A stretch of DNA of 64,000 nt from Gentiana macrophylla. Taxonomy: Eukaryota > Streptophyta > Magnoliopsida > Gentianales > Gentianaceae. The stretch is from positions 1 through 64,000 of the forward strand of contig JAOBSW010000660.1 of the NCBI GenBank assembly GCA_026214975.1, in the 5' to 3' direction. A program made the position numbers and the translations under genes. Below the pieces are notes generated by a model. That model ran no database searches, was not told where the DNA came from, and was given only the letters and a program-made list of their open reading frames with translations. Positions 36,509 to 49,362 of the stretch are shown here, one piece after another; the stretch's first letter is position 1; each line of letters opens with the position of its first letter.

Positions 36509-36845
36509 TGTGGAAATATTATAGTTAATATTACATTATTATTACACTCATAACATGTTACAATGTAACGTGTTACTTTTTATCAAGAGACATATTAATT
36601 GCATTGAATAAACAATTAATATGTCCTAATAATCATAAAGTAACTATCCTTTGTCCTATTATGTAATAGCATAGACATAGCCGACTCTAGCATTTATTGT
36701 AGCCGGCTCTAGTTACTTTTACTTTACTAGCTAGGATCCTCTCTTGTAAGGATCCTCTCTTGTATCTATTTATACTCATTCTTTCAACATGAATAAATAA
36801 GTTGAAGTTTACTCTTGTGTTTATCACATTCTCAAACTCTCTTCA
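36509..36845 (+). repeat. 3' LTR of the Copia element (337 bp)
   Basis: Same length as the 5' LTR, with one base difference seen. It is followed by the target duplication CAATT (36846-36850), where the satellite monomer resumes. Confidence 0.95.
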
Positions 36846-39800
36846 CAATTATATACAAAATATTGTAAACCCCCGTTTTGAGTAAACTCTAAAACAATTA
36901 TATATTCAAAATGTTGTAAGCCTCCGTTTGAGTAAACTATAGTATAATTTTATATTGAAAAAGTTGTAAACCCTAGTTTTGAGTATCCTCTACTATACAA
37001 TTATATACAAAAAGTTGTAAACGCCCGTTTTGTGTAAACTCTAATAAAATTATATACAAAAAGTTGAGAACCCCTGTTTTGAATGTACTCTACTACAATT
37101 ATATACAAAATGTTGGGGTTTTGAGTAAACTATACAATAATTTTATATACAAAAATATGTAAATCCCCGTTAAACTCTACTATACAATTATATACCAAAA
37201 AGTTGTAAGCCGCCGTTTTAAGTAAACTCTACTATACAATTATATACAAAAACTTGTAAACCCCCGTTTTGGGTAAACTATACACTACAATCCCCGTTTT
37301 GAGTAAACTCTACTATACAATTGTATACCAAAAAATTGTAAACCGCCGTTTTAAGTAAACTCTACTTTACAATTATATACAAAAAGTTGTAAACCCCCAT
37401 TTTGAGTAAACTACACTACGATTATATACAAAAAGTTGTAAACCCCCGTTTTGAGTAAACTACACTACAATTATGTTTTGAGTGAACTCTACTACAATTA
37501 TATACAAAAAGTTGTAAACCCCCATTCTTAGTAAACTCAACTATAATTTTATATACAAAAAGTTGTAAATCCCCGTTTTGAGTAAACTCCACTATACAAT
37601 TATATACAAAAAGTTGTCAACCCCCGTTTTGAGTAAACTTTACTACAATTATATACAAAAAGTTTTAAAACGCCATTTTGTGTAAACTTTAATATAATTT
37701 TATATTCTAAAAGGTGTAAACACCCGTTTCGAGTAAACTCTACTATACAATTATATAAAAAAAGTAGTAAACCCGCATTTTGTGTAAACTCTACTACAAT
37801 TATATACAAAAAGTTGTAAACACCCGTTTTGAGTAAACTCTGCTATACAATTACACACAAAAATTTGCAAACCCCTATTTTGAGTAAATTCTACAATATT
37901 TATATACATGAAGTTGTAAACCTCCGTTTTGAGTAAACTACACTACAATTATATACAAAAAGTTGTAAATCCCCATTTTGAGTAAACTCTACTATAATTT
38001 TATATACAAAAAGATTTAATCCCCAGTTTTGAGTAAACTCCACTATATAATTATATACAAAAAGTTGTGAACCCCCATTTTGAGTAAACATTACTACAAT
38101 TATATACAAAAAGTTTTAAAACCCTATTTTGAGTGAACTTTAATATAATTTTATATTCTAAAAGGTGTAAACCCCCGTTTCGAGTAAACTCTACTATACA
38201 ATTATATAAAAAAATTAGTAATCCCGCATATTGTGTAAACTCTACTACAATTATATACAAAAATGTTGTAAACCCCCGTTTTGAGTAAACTCAAAAACAA
38301 TTATATATTCAAAATGTTGTAAGCCTCCGTTTTGCGTAAACTATACTATAATTTTATATTCAAAAAGTTGTAAACCCTAGTTTTGAGTAACCTCTACTAT
38401 ACAATTATATACAAAAAATTGTAAACGCCCGTTTTGTGTAAACTCTAATTAAATTATATACAAAAAGTTGAGAACCCCTGTTTTGAATATACTCTACAAC
38501 AATTATATACAAAATGTTGTAAACCCCGGTTTTGAGTAAACTATACAATAATTTTATATACAAAAATATGTAAATCACCGTTTTGGGTAAACTCTACTAT
38601 ACAATTATATACCAAAAAGTTGTGAACCGCAGTTTTAAGTAAACTCTTCTATACAATTATATTCAAAAAGTTGTAAACCCCCGTTTTGAGTAAACTATAC
38701 ACTAATTTTATATACAAAAATATGTAAATCCCCGTTTTGAGTAAACTCTACTATACAATTATATACCAAAAAGTTGTAAACCGCCGTTTTAAGTAAACTC
38801 TACTTTACAATTATATACAAAAAGTTGTAAACCCCCGTTTTGAGTAAACTACCCTACAATTATATACAAAAAGTTGTAAACCCCCGTTTTGAGTGAACTC
38901 TACTACAATTATATATAAAAAGTTGTAAACCCCCATTTTTAGTAAACTCCACTATAATTTTATATACAAAAAGATGTAAATCCCCGTTTTAAGTAAACTC
39001 CACTATACAATTATATACAAAAAGTTGTCAACCCCTATTTTGAGTAAACTTTACTACAATTATATACCAAAAGTTTTAAAACCCTATTTTGAGTAAACTT
39101 TAATATAATTTTATATTCTAAAAGATGTAAACCCCCGTTTCGAGTAAACTCTACTATACAATTATATAAAAAAAGTAGTAAACCCGCATTTTGTGTAAAC
39201 TCTACTACAATTATATACAAAAAGTTGTAAACACCCGTTTTGAGAAAACTCTGCTATACAATTACATACAAAAATTTGCAAACCACTGTTTTGAGTAAAC
39301 TCTACAACAATTATATACATGAAGTTGTAAACCCCGTTTTGAGTAAACTACACTACAATTATATACAAAAAGTTGTAAACCCCCGTTTTGAGTAAACTCT
39401 ACTATAATTTTATATACAAAAAGATTTATACCCCTGTTTTGAGTAAACTCCACTATACAATTATATACAAAAAGTTGTCAACCCCCGTTTTGAGTAAACT
39501 TTACTACAATTATATACAAAAAGTTTTAAAACCCTATTTTGGGTAAACTTTAATATAATTTTATATTCTAAAAGGTGTAAACGCCCGTTTCGAGTAAACT
39601 CTACTATACATTTATATAAAAAAGGTAGTAAACCCACATTTTGTGTAAACTCTACTACAATTATATACAAAAAGATGTAAACACCCGTTTTGAGTAAACT
39701 CGCTTTACAATTACATACAAAAATTTGCAAACCCCTGTTTTGAGTAAACTCTACAACAATTATATACATGAAGTTGTAAACCCCCATTTTGAGTTTACTC

Positions 39801-40430
39801 TAATACAATTATATACAAAATGTTGTAAACCCCCGTTTTGAGTAAACTCTAAAACAATTATATATTCAAAATGTTGTAAGCCTCCGTTTGAGTAAACTAT
39901 ACTTTAATTTTATATTGAAAAAGTTGTAAACCCTAGTTTTGAGTAACCTCTACTATACAATTATATACCAAAAGTTGTAAACGCCCGTTTTGTGTAAACT
40001 CTAATAAAATTATATATAAAAAGTTGAGAACCCCTGTTTTGAATGTACTCTACTAATATTATATACAAAATGTTGGGGTTTTGAGTAAACTATACATTAA
40101 TTTTATATACAAAAATATGTAAATCCCCGTTAAACTCTACTATACAATTATATACCAAAAAGTTGTAAGCCGCCGTTTTAAGTAAACTCTAATATACAAT
40201 TATATACAAAAACTTGTAAACCCCCGTTTTGGGTGAACTATACACTACAATCCCCGTTTTGAGTAAACTCTACTATACAATTGTATACCAAAAAGTTGTA
40301 AACCGGCGTTTTAAGTAAACTCTACTTTACAATTATATACAAAAATTTGTAAACCCCCATTTTGAGTAAACTACACTACGATTATATACAAAAAGTTGTA
40401 AACCCCCGTTTTGAGTAAACTACACTACAA
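36846..40430. repeat. Satellite: tandem ~2.96-3.0-kb super-repeat
   Basis: The piece from 36846 repeats the arrangement seen at 19084-19309 plus 28752 onward. The word CCCCTGTTTTGAATGTACTC lies at 28751, 37071 and 40031. The first interval becomes about 2,999 bp after removing the Copia element and MITE; the second is 2,960 bp. Deletion monomers GTTAAACTC and CAATTATGTTTTGAG recur in each copy. HOR markers near 37613, 38065, 39025 and 39475 show alternating ~450-bp and ~950-1,000-bp HORs. Confidence 0.92.
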
Positions 40431-43400
40431 TTATATACAAAAAGTTGTAAACCCCCGTTTTGAGTAAACTACACTACAATTATGTTTTGAGTGAACTCTA
40501 CTACAATTATATACAAAAAGTTGTAAACCCCCATTTTTAGTAAACTCTACTATAATTTTATATACAAAAAGTTGTAAATCCCCGTTTTGAGTAAACTCCA
40601 CTATACAATTATATACAAAAAGTTGTCAACCCCGTTTTGAGTAAACTTTACTACAATTATATACAAAAAGTTTTAAAACCCCATTTTGTGTAAACTTTAA
40701 TATAATTTTATATTCTAAAAGGTGTAAATACCCGTTTCGAGTAAACTCTACTATACAATTATATAAAAAAAGTAGTAAACCCGCATTTTGTGTAAACTCT
40801 ACTAAAATTATATACAAAAAGTTGTAAACACCCGTTTTGAGTAAACTCTGCTATACAATTACACACAAAAATTTGCAAACCCCTATTTTGAGTAAATTCT
40901 ACAATATTTATATACATGAAGTTGTAAACCCCCGTTTTGAGTAAACTACACTACAATTATATACAAAAAGTTGTAAACCCCCATTTTGAGTAAACTCTAC
41001 TATAATTTTATATACAAAAATATTTAATCCCCCGTTTTGAGTAAACTCCACTATACAATTATATACAAAAAGTTGTCAACCCCCATTTTGAGTAAACTTT
41101 ACTACAATTATATACAAAAAGTTTTAAAACCCTATTTTGAGTAAACTTTAATATAATTTTATATTCTAAAAGGTGTAAACCCCTGTTTCGAGTAAACTCT
41201 ACTATACAATTATATAAAAAAATTAGTAAACCCGTATATTGTGTAAACTCTACTACAATTATATACAAAAATGTTGTAAACCCCCGTTTTGAGTAAACTC
41301 AAAAACAATTATATATTCAAAATGTTGTAAGCCTCCGTTTTGAGTAAACTATACTATAATTTTATATTCAAAAATTTGTAAACCCCAGATTTGAGTAATC
41401 TGTACAATAAAATAATATACAAAAAATTGTAAACGCCCGTTTTGTGTAAACTCTAAGAAAATTATATACAAAATGTTGAGAACCCCTATTTTGAATATAC
41501 TCTACTACAATTATATACAAAAAGTTGTAAACCCCGATTTTGAGTAAACTATACAATAATTTTATATACAAAAATATGTAAATCCCCGTTTTGAGTAAAC
41601 TTTACTATACAATTATATACCAAAAAGTTGTAAACCGCCGTTTTAAGTAAACTCTACTATACAATTATATACAAAAAGTTGCAAACCCCCGTTTTGAGTA
41701 ATCTACACTACAATTATATACAAAAAGTTGTAAACCCCCGTTTTGAGTAAACTCTACTATAATTTTATATACAAAAAGATGTAAAGCCCCGTTTTGAGTA
41801 AATTCCACTATACAATTATATACAAAAAGTTGTCAACCCACGTTTTGAGTAAACTTTACTACAATTATATACAAAAAGTTTTAAAACCTTATTTTGACTA
41901 AACTTTAATATAATTTTGTATTCTAAAAGGTGTAAACCCCCGTTTCGAGTAAACTCTACTATACAATTATATAAAAAAAAGTAGTAAACCCACATTTTGT
42001 GTAAACTCTACTACAATTATATACAAAAAGTTGTACACACCCGTTTCGAGTAAACTCTGCTATACAATTACATACAAAAATTTGCAAACCCCTATCTTGA
42101 GTAAACTCTACAACAATTATATACATGAAGTTGTAAACCCCCGTTTTGAGTGTACTCTAATACAATTATATACAAAATGTTCTAAACCCCCGTACTGAGT
42201 AAACTCTAAAACAATTATATATTCAAAATGTTGTAAGCCTCCGTTTTGAGTAAACTATACTATAATTTTATATTCAAAAAGTTGTAAACCCTAGTTTTGA
42301 ATAACCTCTACTATACAATTATATACTAAAAGTTGTAAACGCCCGTTTTGTGTAAACTCTAATACAATTAAATACAAAAAGTTGAGAACCCCTGTTTTGA
42401 ACATACTCTACTACAATTATATACAAAAAGTTGTCAACCCCAGTTTTGAGTAACTATACAATAATTTTATATACAAAAATATGTAAATCCCTGTTTTGAG
42501 TAAACTCCACTATACAATTATATTCCAAAAAGTTGTAAACCGCCGTTTTAAGTAAACTCTACTATACAATTATATACAAAAAGTTGTGAACCCCGTTTTG
42601 AGTAAACTACACTACAATTATATACAAAAAGTTGTAAACCCCCGTTTTGAGTGATCTCTACTACAATTATATAGAAAAAGTTGTAAACCCACGTTTTGAG
42701 AAAACTCTACTATAATTTTGTATACAACAAGATGTAAACCCCCGTTTTGAGTAAACTCCACTATACAATAATATACAAAAAGTTGTAAACCCCTGTTTTG
42801 AGTACACGTTACTTCAATTATATACAAAAAGTTATAAACCCCCATTTTTAATAAACTCTAGTAGATTTACATTCAAAAAGTTGTAAACAACCATTTTAAG
42901 TAAACTCTACAATACAATTAAATACAAAAAGTAGTAAAACCCCATTTTGAGTAACTCTACTACAATTATATACAAAAAGTTGTAGACCCCCGTTTTGAGT
43001 AAACTCTACTACAATTATATACAAAAAATTGTACACCCCCATTTCTAGTAAACTGTACTACAATTATATAAAAAAAGTTGTAAACCCACGTTTTGAATAA
43101 ACTCTACTACAATTATATACAAAAAGTTGTAAACCCTCATTTTGAGTAAACTCTACAATAATTTATACAAAAAGGTGTAAACCCCCGTTTTCAGTAAATT
43201 CTACTATACAATTATATACAAAAAGTTTTAAACCCCCTTTTTGAGTAAACTCGACTACAATTTGTATACCCCCGTTTTGAGTAAACTATACTATACAATT
43301 ATATACAAAAAGTACTAAACCACTGTTTTGAGTAAACTCTACGACAATTATATACAAAGAGTTGTAAAACCCCTATCTTGATTAATCTCTACTACAATTA

Positions 43401-44634
43401 TATACAAAAGGTTGTTTACCCCCGTTTTGAGTAACTCTACTACAATTATAAACAAAGAGTTGCAAACCATCGTTTTGAGTAACACTACTACAATCATATT
43501 CAAAAAGTTGCAAACCCCTATTTTGAGTAAACTCCACTAAACAATTATATGCAAAAAGTTTTAAACCCCCGTTTTGAGTAAACTCTACTACAATTTGTAT
43601 ACCCCTGTTTTGAGTAAACTTACAATAAAATAATATACAAAAAGTTATAAACCCCCATTTTGAGTAAACTCTACTACAATTATACAAAAAGTTGTAAACC
43701 CCCCGCCCCAATCTTGAGTAAACTCTACTACAATTATATACAAAAAGTTGTATACCCCCGTTTTGAGTAACTCCACTACAATTATATACAAAGAGTTGTA
43801 AACCATCGTTTTGAGTAACACTACTACTATTATAATCAAAAAGGTGTAAACTCCCCTTTTGAGTAAACTCTAATACAATTATACACAAAAAGTTGTAAAC
43901 CCCTCTTTTGGGTAAACTCTACTGCAATGATATACAAAAAGTTCTAAACCCCGGTTTTGAGTAAACACTACTATAATTTTATATAGTTTAGGTTGTAAAC
44001 CCCCAAATTTAGAAAAATCTACTATACAATTATACTCAAAAAGTTGTAAACCCACATTTTGAGTGAACTCTAGAATTCAATAATGTACAAAAAGTTGTAC
44101 ACACCCGTTTTGAATATGCTCTACTACAATTATATGCAAGAATTGGTAAACACCCATTTTGAGAAAACTCAACTACAATTATATAAAAAAAGTTTTAATC
44201 CCCCGTTTTGAGTAAATTGTACTATACAATTATATAAAAAAGTGGTAAACCCCGTTTTGAGTAAACTGTACTACAATTATATACAAAAAGTTGAAAACCT
44301 AGGTTTTGAGTAAGCTCTACTATAATTTTATATACAAAAGGTTGTAAACCCCCGTTTTGAGTAATCTCTACTACAATTATATACCAAAAGTTGTAAACCC
44401 CCGTTTTGAGTAAACACTACTACAATTATATACATAAAGATGTAAACCCCCATTTTGAGTAAACTCTAATACAATTACATACAAAAAGTTGTAAACCCCC
44501 GATTTGAGTAAACTCTACTACAATTATATACAAAAAGTTGTAAACCTCCATTTTGAGTCTCTACTATACAATTATATACAAAATGTTGTAAGCCCCCCTT
44601 TTGAGTAAACTCTACTATATAAATATATAAAAAA
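40431..44634. repeat. Satellite: first copy of the ~17-kb-spaced segment
   Basis: From about 40.43 kb the array matches the array from about 57.18 kb. Shared private variants include CAATTATGTTTTGAGTGAAC (near 40480 and 57231), AATCTGTACAATAAAATAAT (near 41398 and 59251), CCCCGTACTGAGTAAAC (near 42187 and 60037), GGTTGTTTACCC (near 43410 and 61259) and a CATTTTGAGTCTCTACT-type monomer (near 44550 and 62395). At about 42.85 kb the monomers switch to a second subfamily with AAACTCTAGTAGATTTACAT, AATTTGTATACCCC and AAAGAGTTGTAAACCATC words. Confidence 0.88.
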
Positions 44635-47600
44635 ATTAGTAAACCCATATTTTCAGTAAACTCTACTACAATTATACAAAAAGTTGTAAATCCCCGTTTT
44701 GAGTCAACTCTACTATATAAATTATATACAAAAATTTGTACCACCGTTTTGAGTAAACTCTACCATAATTATATACAAATAGTTGTAAACCCCTTTTTTG
44801 AGTAAAGTCTACTATACATATTATATACAAAAAGTTTTAAACCCCAGTTTTGAGTAAACTCTTCTATACAAATTATATACAAAATGTTGTAAACCACCGT
44901 TTTGAGTAAAGTCTACAACAATTATATAGAAAAAGTTGTAAACACCCCGTTATAAGGAAACACTACTACAATTATATACAAGGAATTGTAAACCATCATT
45001 TTGAATACCACTACTACAATTATGTTCATAAAGTAGTAAACCCCGTTTTGAGTATACTATAGTACAATTATATATATAAAAAGTTGTAAACCTCCGCTTT
45101 TAGTAAACTCTATTACAATTATATACAAAAAGTTGTAAACACTCATTTTGAGTACTCTACTACAATTATATACAAAAAGTTGTAAACCCCCATTTCCAGT
45201 GAACTCTAAAATAATTTTATATTCAAAAATTTGTAAAACCCCGTTTTAAGTAAACTATACTACAATTATGTACAAAAAGTTGTAAACCTCGTTTTGAGTA
45301 TAAACTACTACAATTATATACAAAAAGTTGAAAACTCGGATTTGAGTAAACTCTAATATAATTTTATATTCGAAAATTTGTAAAACGCCGTTTTGAGTAA
45401 ACTCTATTACAATTATGTACAAAAAGTTGTAAACCCCTGTTTTGAGTAAACTCTACTACAATTATACACAAAAAGTTGTAAACCCCTGTTTTGAATATAC
45501 TCTGCTATACAATTATATACAAAAAGTTGTAAACCCCCGTTTTGAGTAAACTCTAGTAAAATTAAATACAAAAAGTTGAGAACCCCTGTTTTGAATACTC
45601 TACTACAATTATATACAAAAAGTTGTAAACCCCGGTTTTGAGTAAACTATACAATAATTTATATACAAAAATATGTAAACCCCCTTTTTGACTAAACTCT
45701 ACAATACAATTATATAACAAAAAGTTGTAAACCGCCGTTTTAAAAAAATTCTACTATACAATTATATACAAAAAGTTGTAAACCCCTGTTTTGAGTAAAC
45801 TACACTACAATTATATACCAAAAGTTGTAAACCCTCATTTTGTGTGAAATCTACTACAATTATATACAAAAAGTTGTAAACCCCCAATTTGAGTAAACTC
45901 TACTATAATATTTTATACAAAAAGATGTAAACCCCAATTTTGAGTAAACTCCAATATACAATTATATACAAAATGTTGTAAACCCCTCTTTTGAGTAAAT
46001 TTTACTTCAATTATATACAAAAAGTTATAAACCCCCATTTTGAATAAACTCTAGTAGATTTACATACTAAAAGTTGTAAACACCCGTTTTGAGTAAACTC
46101 TACAATACAATTAAATACAAAAAGTTGTAAACCCGATTTTGAAGTACTCTCTACTACGATTATATACAAAAAGTTGTAGATCTCCGTTTTTAGTAAACTA
46201 TACTACAATTATATATAAAAAATTGTACACCCCCATTTTGAGAAAACTCTACAACAATTATATACAAAAAGTTGTAAACCCCGTTTTGAGTAAAATCTAC
46301 TATAATTATATAAAAAAAGTTGTAAACCCCCATTTTGAGTAAACTCTACTATACAATTATATACAAAAAGTTTTAAACCCCCATTTTCAGTAAACTCTAC
46401 TACAATTTGTATACTCCCGTATTGAGTAAACTATACTATACAATTATATACAAAAATTTGTAAACCCCCGTTTTGAGTAAACTGTAGTACAATTATAGAA
46501 AAAGTCGTAAACCCCCCATCTTGAGTAAACTCTACTACAATTATATACAAAAAGTTGTATACCCCCGTTTTGAGTAACACTACTTCAATTATATACAAAG
46601 AGTTGTAAGCCATCGTTTTGAGTAACACTACTACAATTATATTCAAAAAGTTGTAAATTCCCATTTTGTGTAAACTCTAATACAATTATATACAAAAAGT
46701 TGTAAACCCCTTTTTTGGGTAAACACTACTGTAATGATATACAAAAAGTTGTAAACCCTTGTTTTGAGTAAACTCTACTATAATTTTATATAGTACAGTT
46801 GTAAACCCCCAAATTTAGTAAAATCTACTATACAATTATATTCAACAAGTTGTACACACCCGTTTTGAATATACTCTACTACAATTATATATAAAAAAGT
46901 TGAAACACCCATTTTGAGTAAACTCAACTACAATTATATAAAAAAAGTTGTAATCCCCCGTTTTTTGAGTAAACTGTACTATATAATTATATACAAAAAG
47001 TTGTAAACCCTTGTTTTGAGTAAACTCTACAACAATTATATACAAAAAGTTGTAAACCCATGTTTTGAGTAAGCTCTACTATAATTTTATATACAAAAAG
47101 TTGTAAACCCCCGTTTTGAGTAAACTCTACTATACAATTATATACAAAAAGCTGTAAACTCCTGTTTTGAGTAAACTCTACTACAATTATATACCAAAAG
47201 TTGTAAACCCCCGTTTTGAGTAAACACTACTACAATTGTATACATAAAGATGTAAACCCCTGTTTTGAGTAAACTCTAATACAATTACTTACAAAAAGTT
47301 GTAAACCCCTTGTTTGAGTAAACTATACTACATTTATATACAAAAAGTTGTAAACCTCCGTTTTGAGTAAACTCTACTATACAATTATGTACAAAATGTT
47401 GTAACCCCCTCTTTTGAGTAAACTCTACTATATAAATATATAAAAAAAGTTGTAAACCCGTATTTTGAGTAAACTCTACTACAATTATATAAAAAGTTGT
47501 AAACCCCCGTTTTGAGTCAACTCTACTATATAAATTATATTCAAAAATTTGTAAACCCCCGTTTTGAGTAAATTCTAAAACAATTATATACAAAAAGTTG

Positions 47601-49362
47601 TAAACCCCCGTTTTGAGTAAACTCTACAATACAATTATATACAAAAAGTTTTAAACCCCCATTTTGAGTAATCTCTACTATAATTTGTATACCCCCGTAT
47701 CGTGTAAACTATACTATACAATTATATACAAAAAGTTGTAAACCCCCGTTTTCTGTAAACTGTACTACAATTATACAAAAAGTTGTAAACCTCCTATCTT
47801 GAGTAAACTCTACTACAATTATATACAAAAAGTTGTATACCCCCGTTTTGAGTAACTCTACTACTATTATATACAAAGAGTTGTAAGCCATCGTTTTGAG
47901 TAACACAACTACAATTATATTCAAAAAGTTGTAATCTCCCATTTTATGTAAACTCTAATACAATTATATACAAAAAGTTGTAAACCACTCTTTTGGGTAA
48001 ACTCTACTGCAATGATATACAAAAAGTTGAAAACCCTGTTTTGAGTAAATTCTACTATAATTTTATATAGTAAAGTTGTAAACCCAAATTTAGTAAAATC
48101 TACTATACAATTATACTCAAAAAGTTTTAAACCCCTGTTTGGAGTAAACTCTACAATTCCATTATATACAAAAAGTTGTACACACCCGTTTTGAATATAC
48201 TCTACTACAATTATATATAAAAAGTTGTAAACACCCATTTTGAGTAAACTCAACTACAATTATATAAAAAAAAGTTGTAATCCCCGTTTTGAGTAAACTG
48301 TACTATACAATTATATACAAAAAGTTGTAAACCCCCGTTTTGAGTAAACTCTACAACAATTATATACAAAAAGTTGTAAACCCAGGTTTTGAGTAAGCTC
48401 TACTATAATTTTAAATACAAAAAGTTGTAAACTCCCATTTTGAATAAACTCTCCTATACAATTATATACCAAAAGTTTTAAACCCCCATTTTGAGTAAAC
48501 ACCACTACAATTATATACATAAAGATGTAAACCCCTAGTTTGAGTAAACCCTCATACAATTACATATAAAAAGTCGTAAACCCCTGATTTGTGTAAAGTC
48601 TACAACAATTATATACAAAAATTTGTAAACCTCCGTTTTGAGTAAACTATACTATACAATTATGTACAAAATGTTGTAAACCCCCTTTTTGAGTAAAATC
48701 TACTGTATAAATATAAAAAAAAATTAGTATACCCGCATTTTGAGTAAACTCTACTACAATTATACAAAAAGTTGTAAACCCCCGTTTTGAGTCAACTCTA
48801 CTATACAAATTATATACAAAAATTTGTAACCCCCGTTTTGAGTAAACTCTACAACAATTATATACAAAAAGTTGTAAACCCCCTTTTTGAGTAAACTCTA
48901 CTATACAAATTATATACAAAAAGTTTAAAACCCCCGTTTTGAATAAACTCTACTATACAATTATATACAAAAAGTTGTAAACCCCATTTTGAGTAAACTG
49001 TACTACAATTATACAAAAAGTTGTAAACCCCCCATCTTGAGTAAACTCTACTACAATTATATACAAAAAGTTTTATACCCCCGTTTTGAGTAACTCTACT
49101 ATTATTATATACAAAGAGTTGTAAGCCATTGTTTTGAGTAACACTACTACAATTATATTCAAAAAGTTGTAAACTCCTATTTTGTGTAAACTGTAAAACA
49201 ACTATGTACAAAAAGTTGTAAACCCATCTTTTGGGTAACTCTACTGCAATGATATACAAAAAGTTGTAAACCCCTGTTTTGAGTAAACTCTACTATAATT
49301 TTATATAGTAAAGTTGTAAACCTCCAAATTTAGTAAAATCTACTATACAATTATACACAAAA
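44635..49362. repeat. Satellite: 4.73-kb super-repeat, copy 1
   Basis: The segment begins at ATTAGTAAACCCATATTTTC and is repeated from 49363 with an offset of 4,728 bp (4,733 bp at its end, because of small indels). Most monomers belong to the second subfamily. They include truncated monomers (AATTTGTATACTCCCG near 46405), GAGTAACACTACTAC junctions and TTTTATATAGTA(C)AGTTG units. Reverse-strand open frames here, such as 46431-46664 and 47709-47942, recur in the second copy because the DNA is duplicated. Confidence 0.95.

Larger units (their letters stand above)
31860..36845 (+). mobile_element. Copia LTR retrotransposon, 4,986 bp, coding region decayed
   Basis: Two 337-bp LTRs (TGTGGAAA...CTCTTCA) flank remnants of gag, protease, integrase, reverse transcriptase and RNase H. 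Integrase precedes reverse transcriptase, the order that defines Ty1/Copia. The target duplication CAATT lies at 31855-31859 and 36846-36850. The LTRs differ at a single base that I can find (G near 31874 versus A near 36523), pointing to a very recent insertion. Yet the polyprotein carries many frameshifts and stops and lost active-site residues. It was probably copied in its defective state by proteins from another element. Confidence 0.96.
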
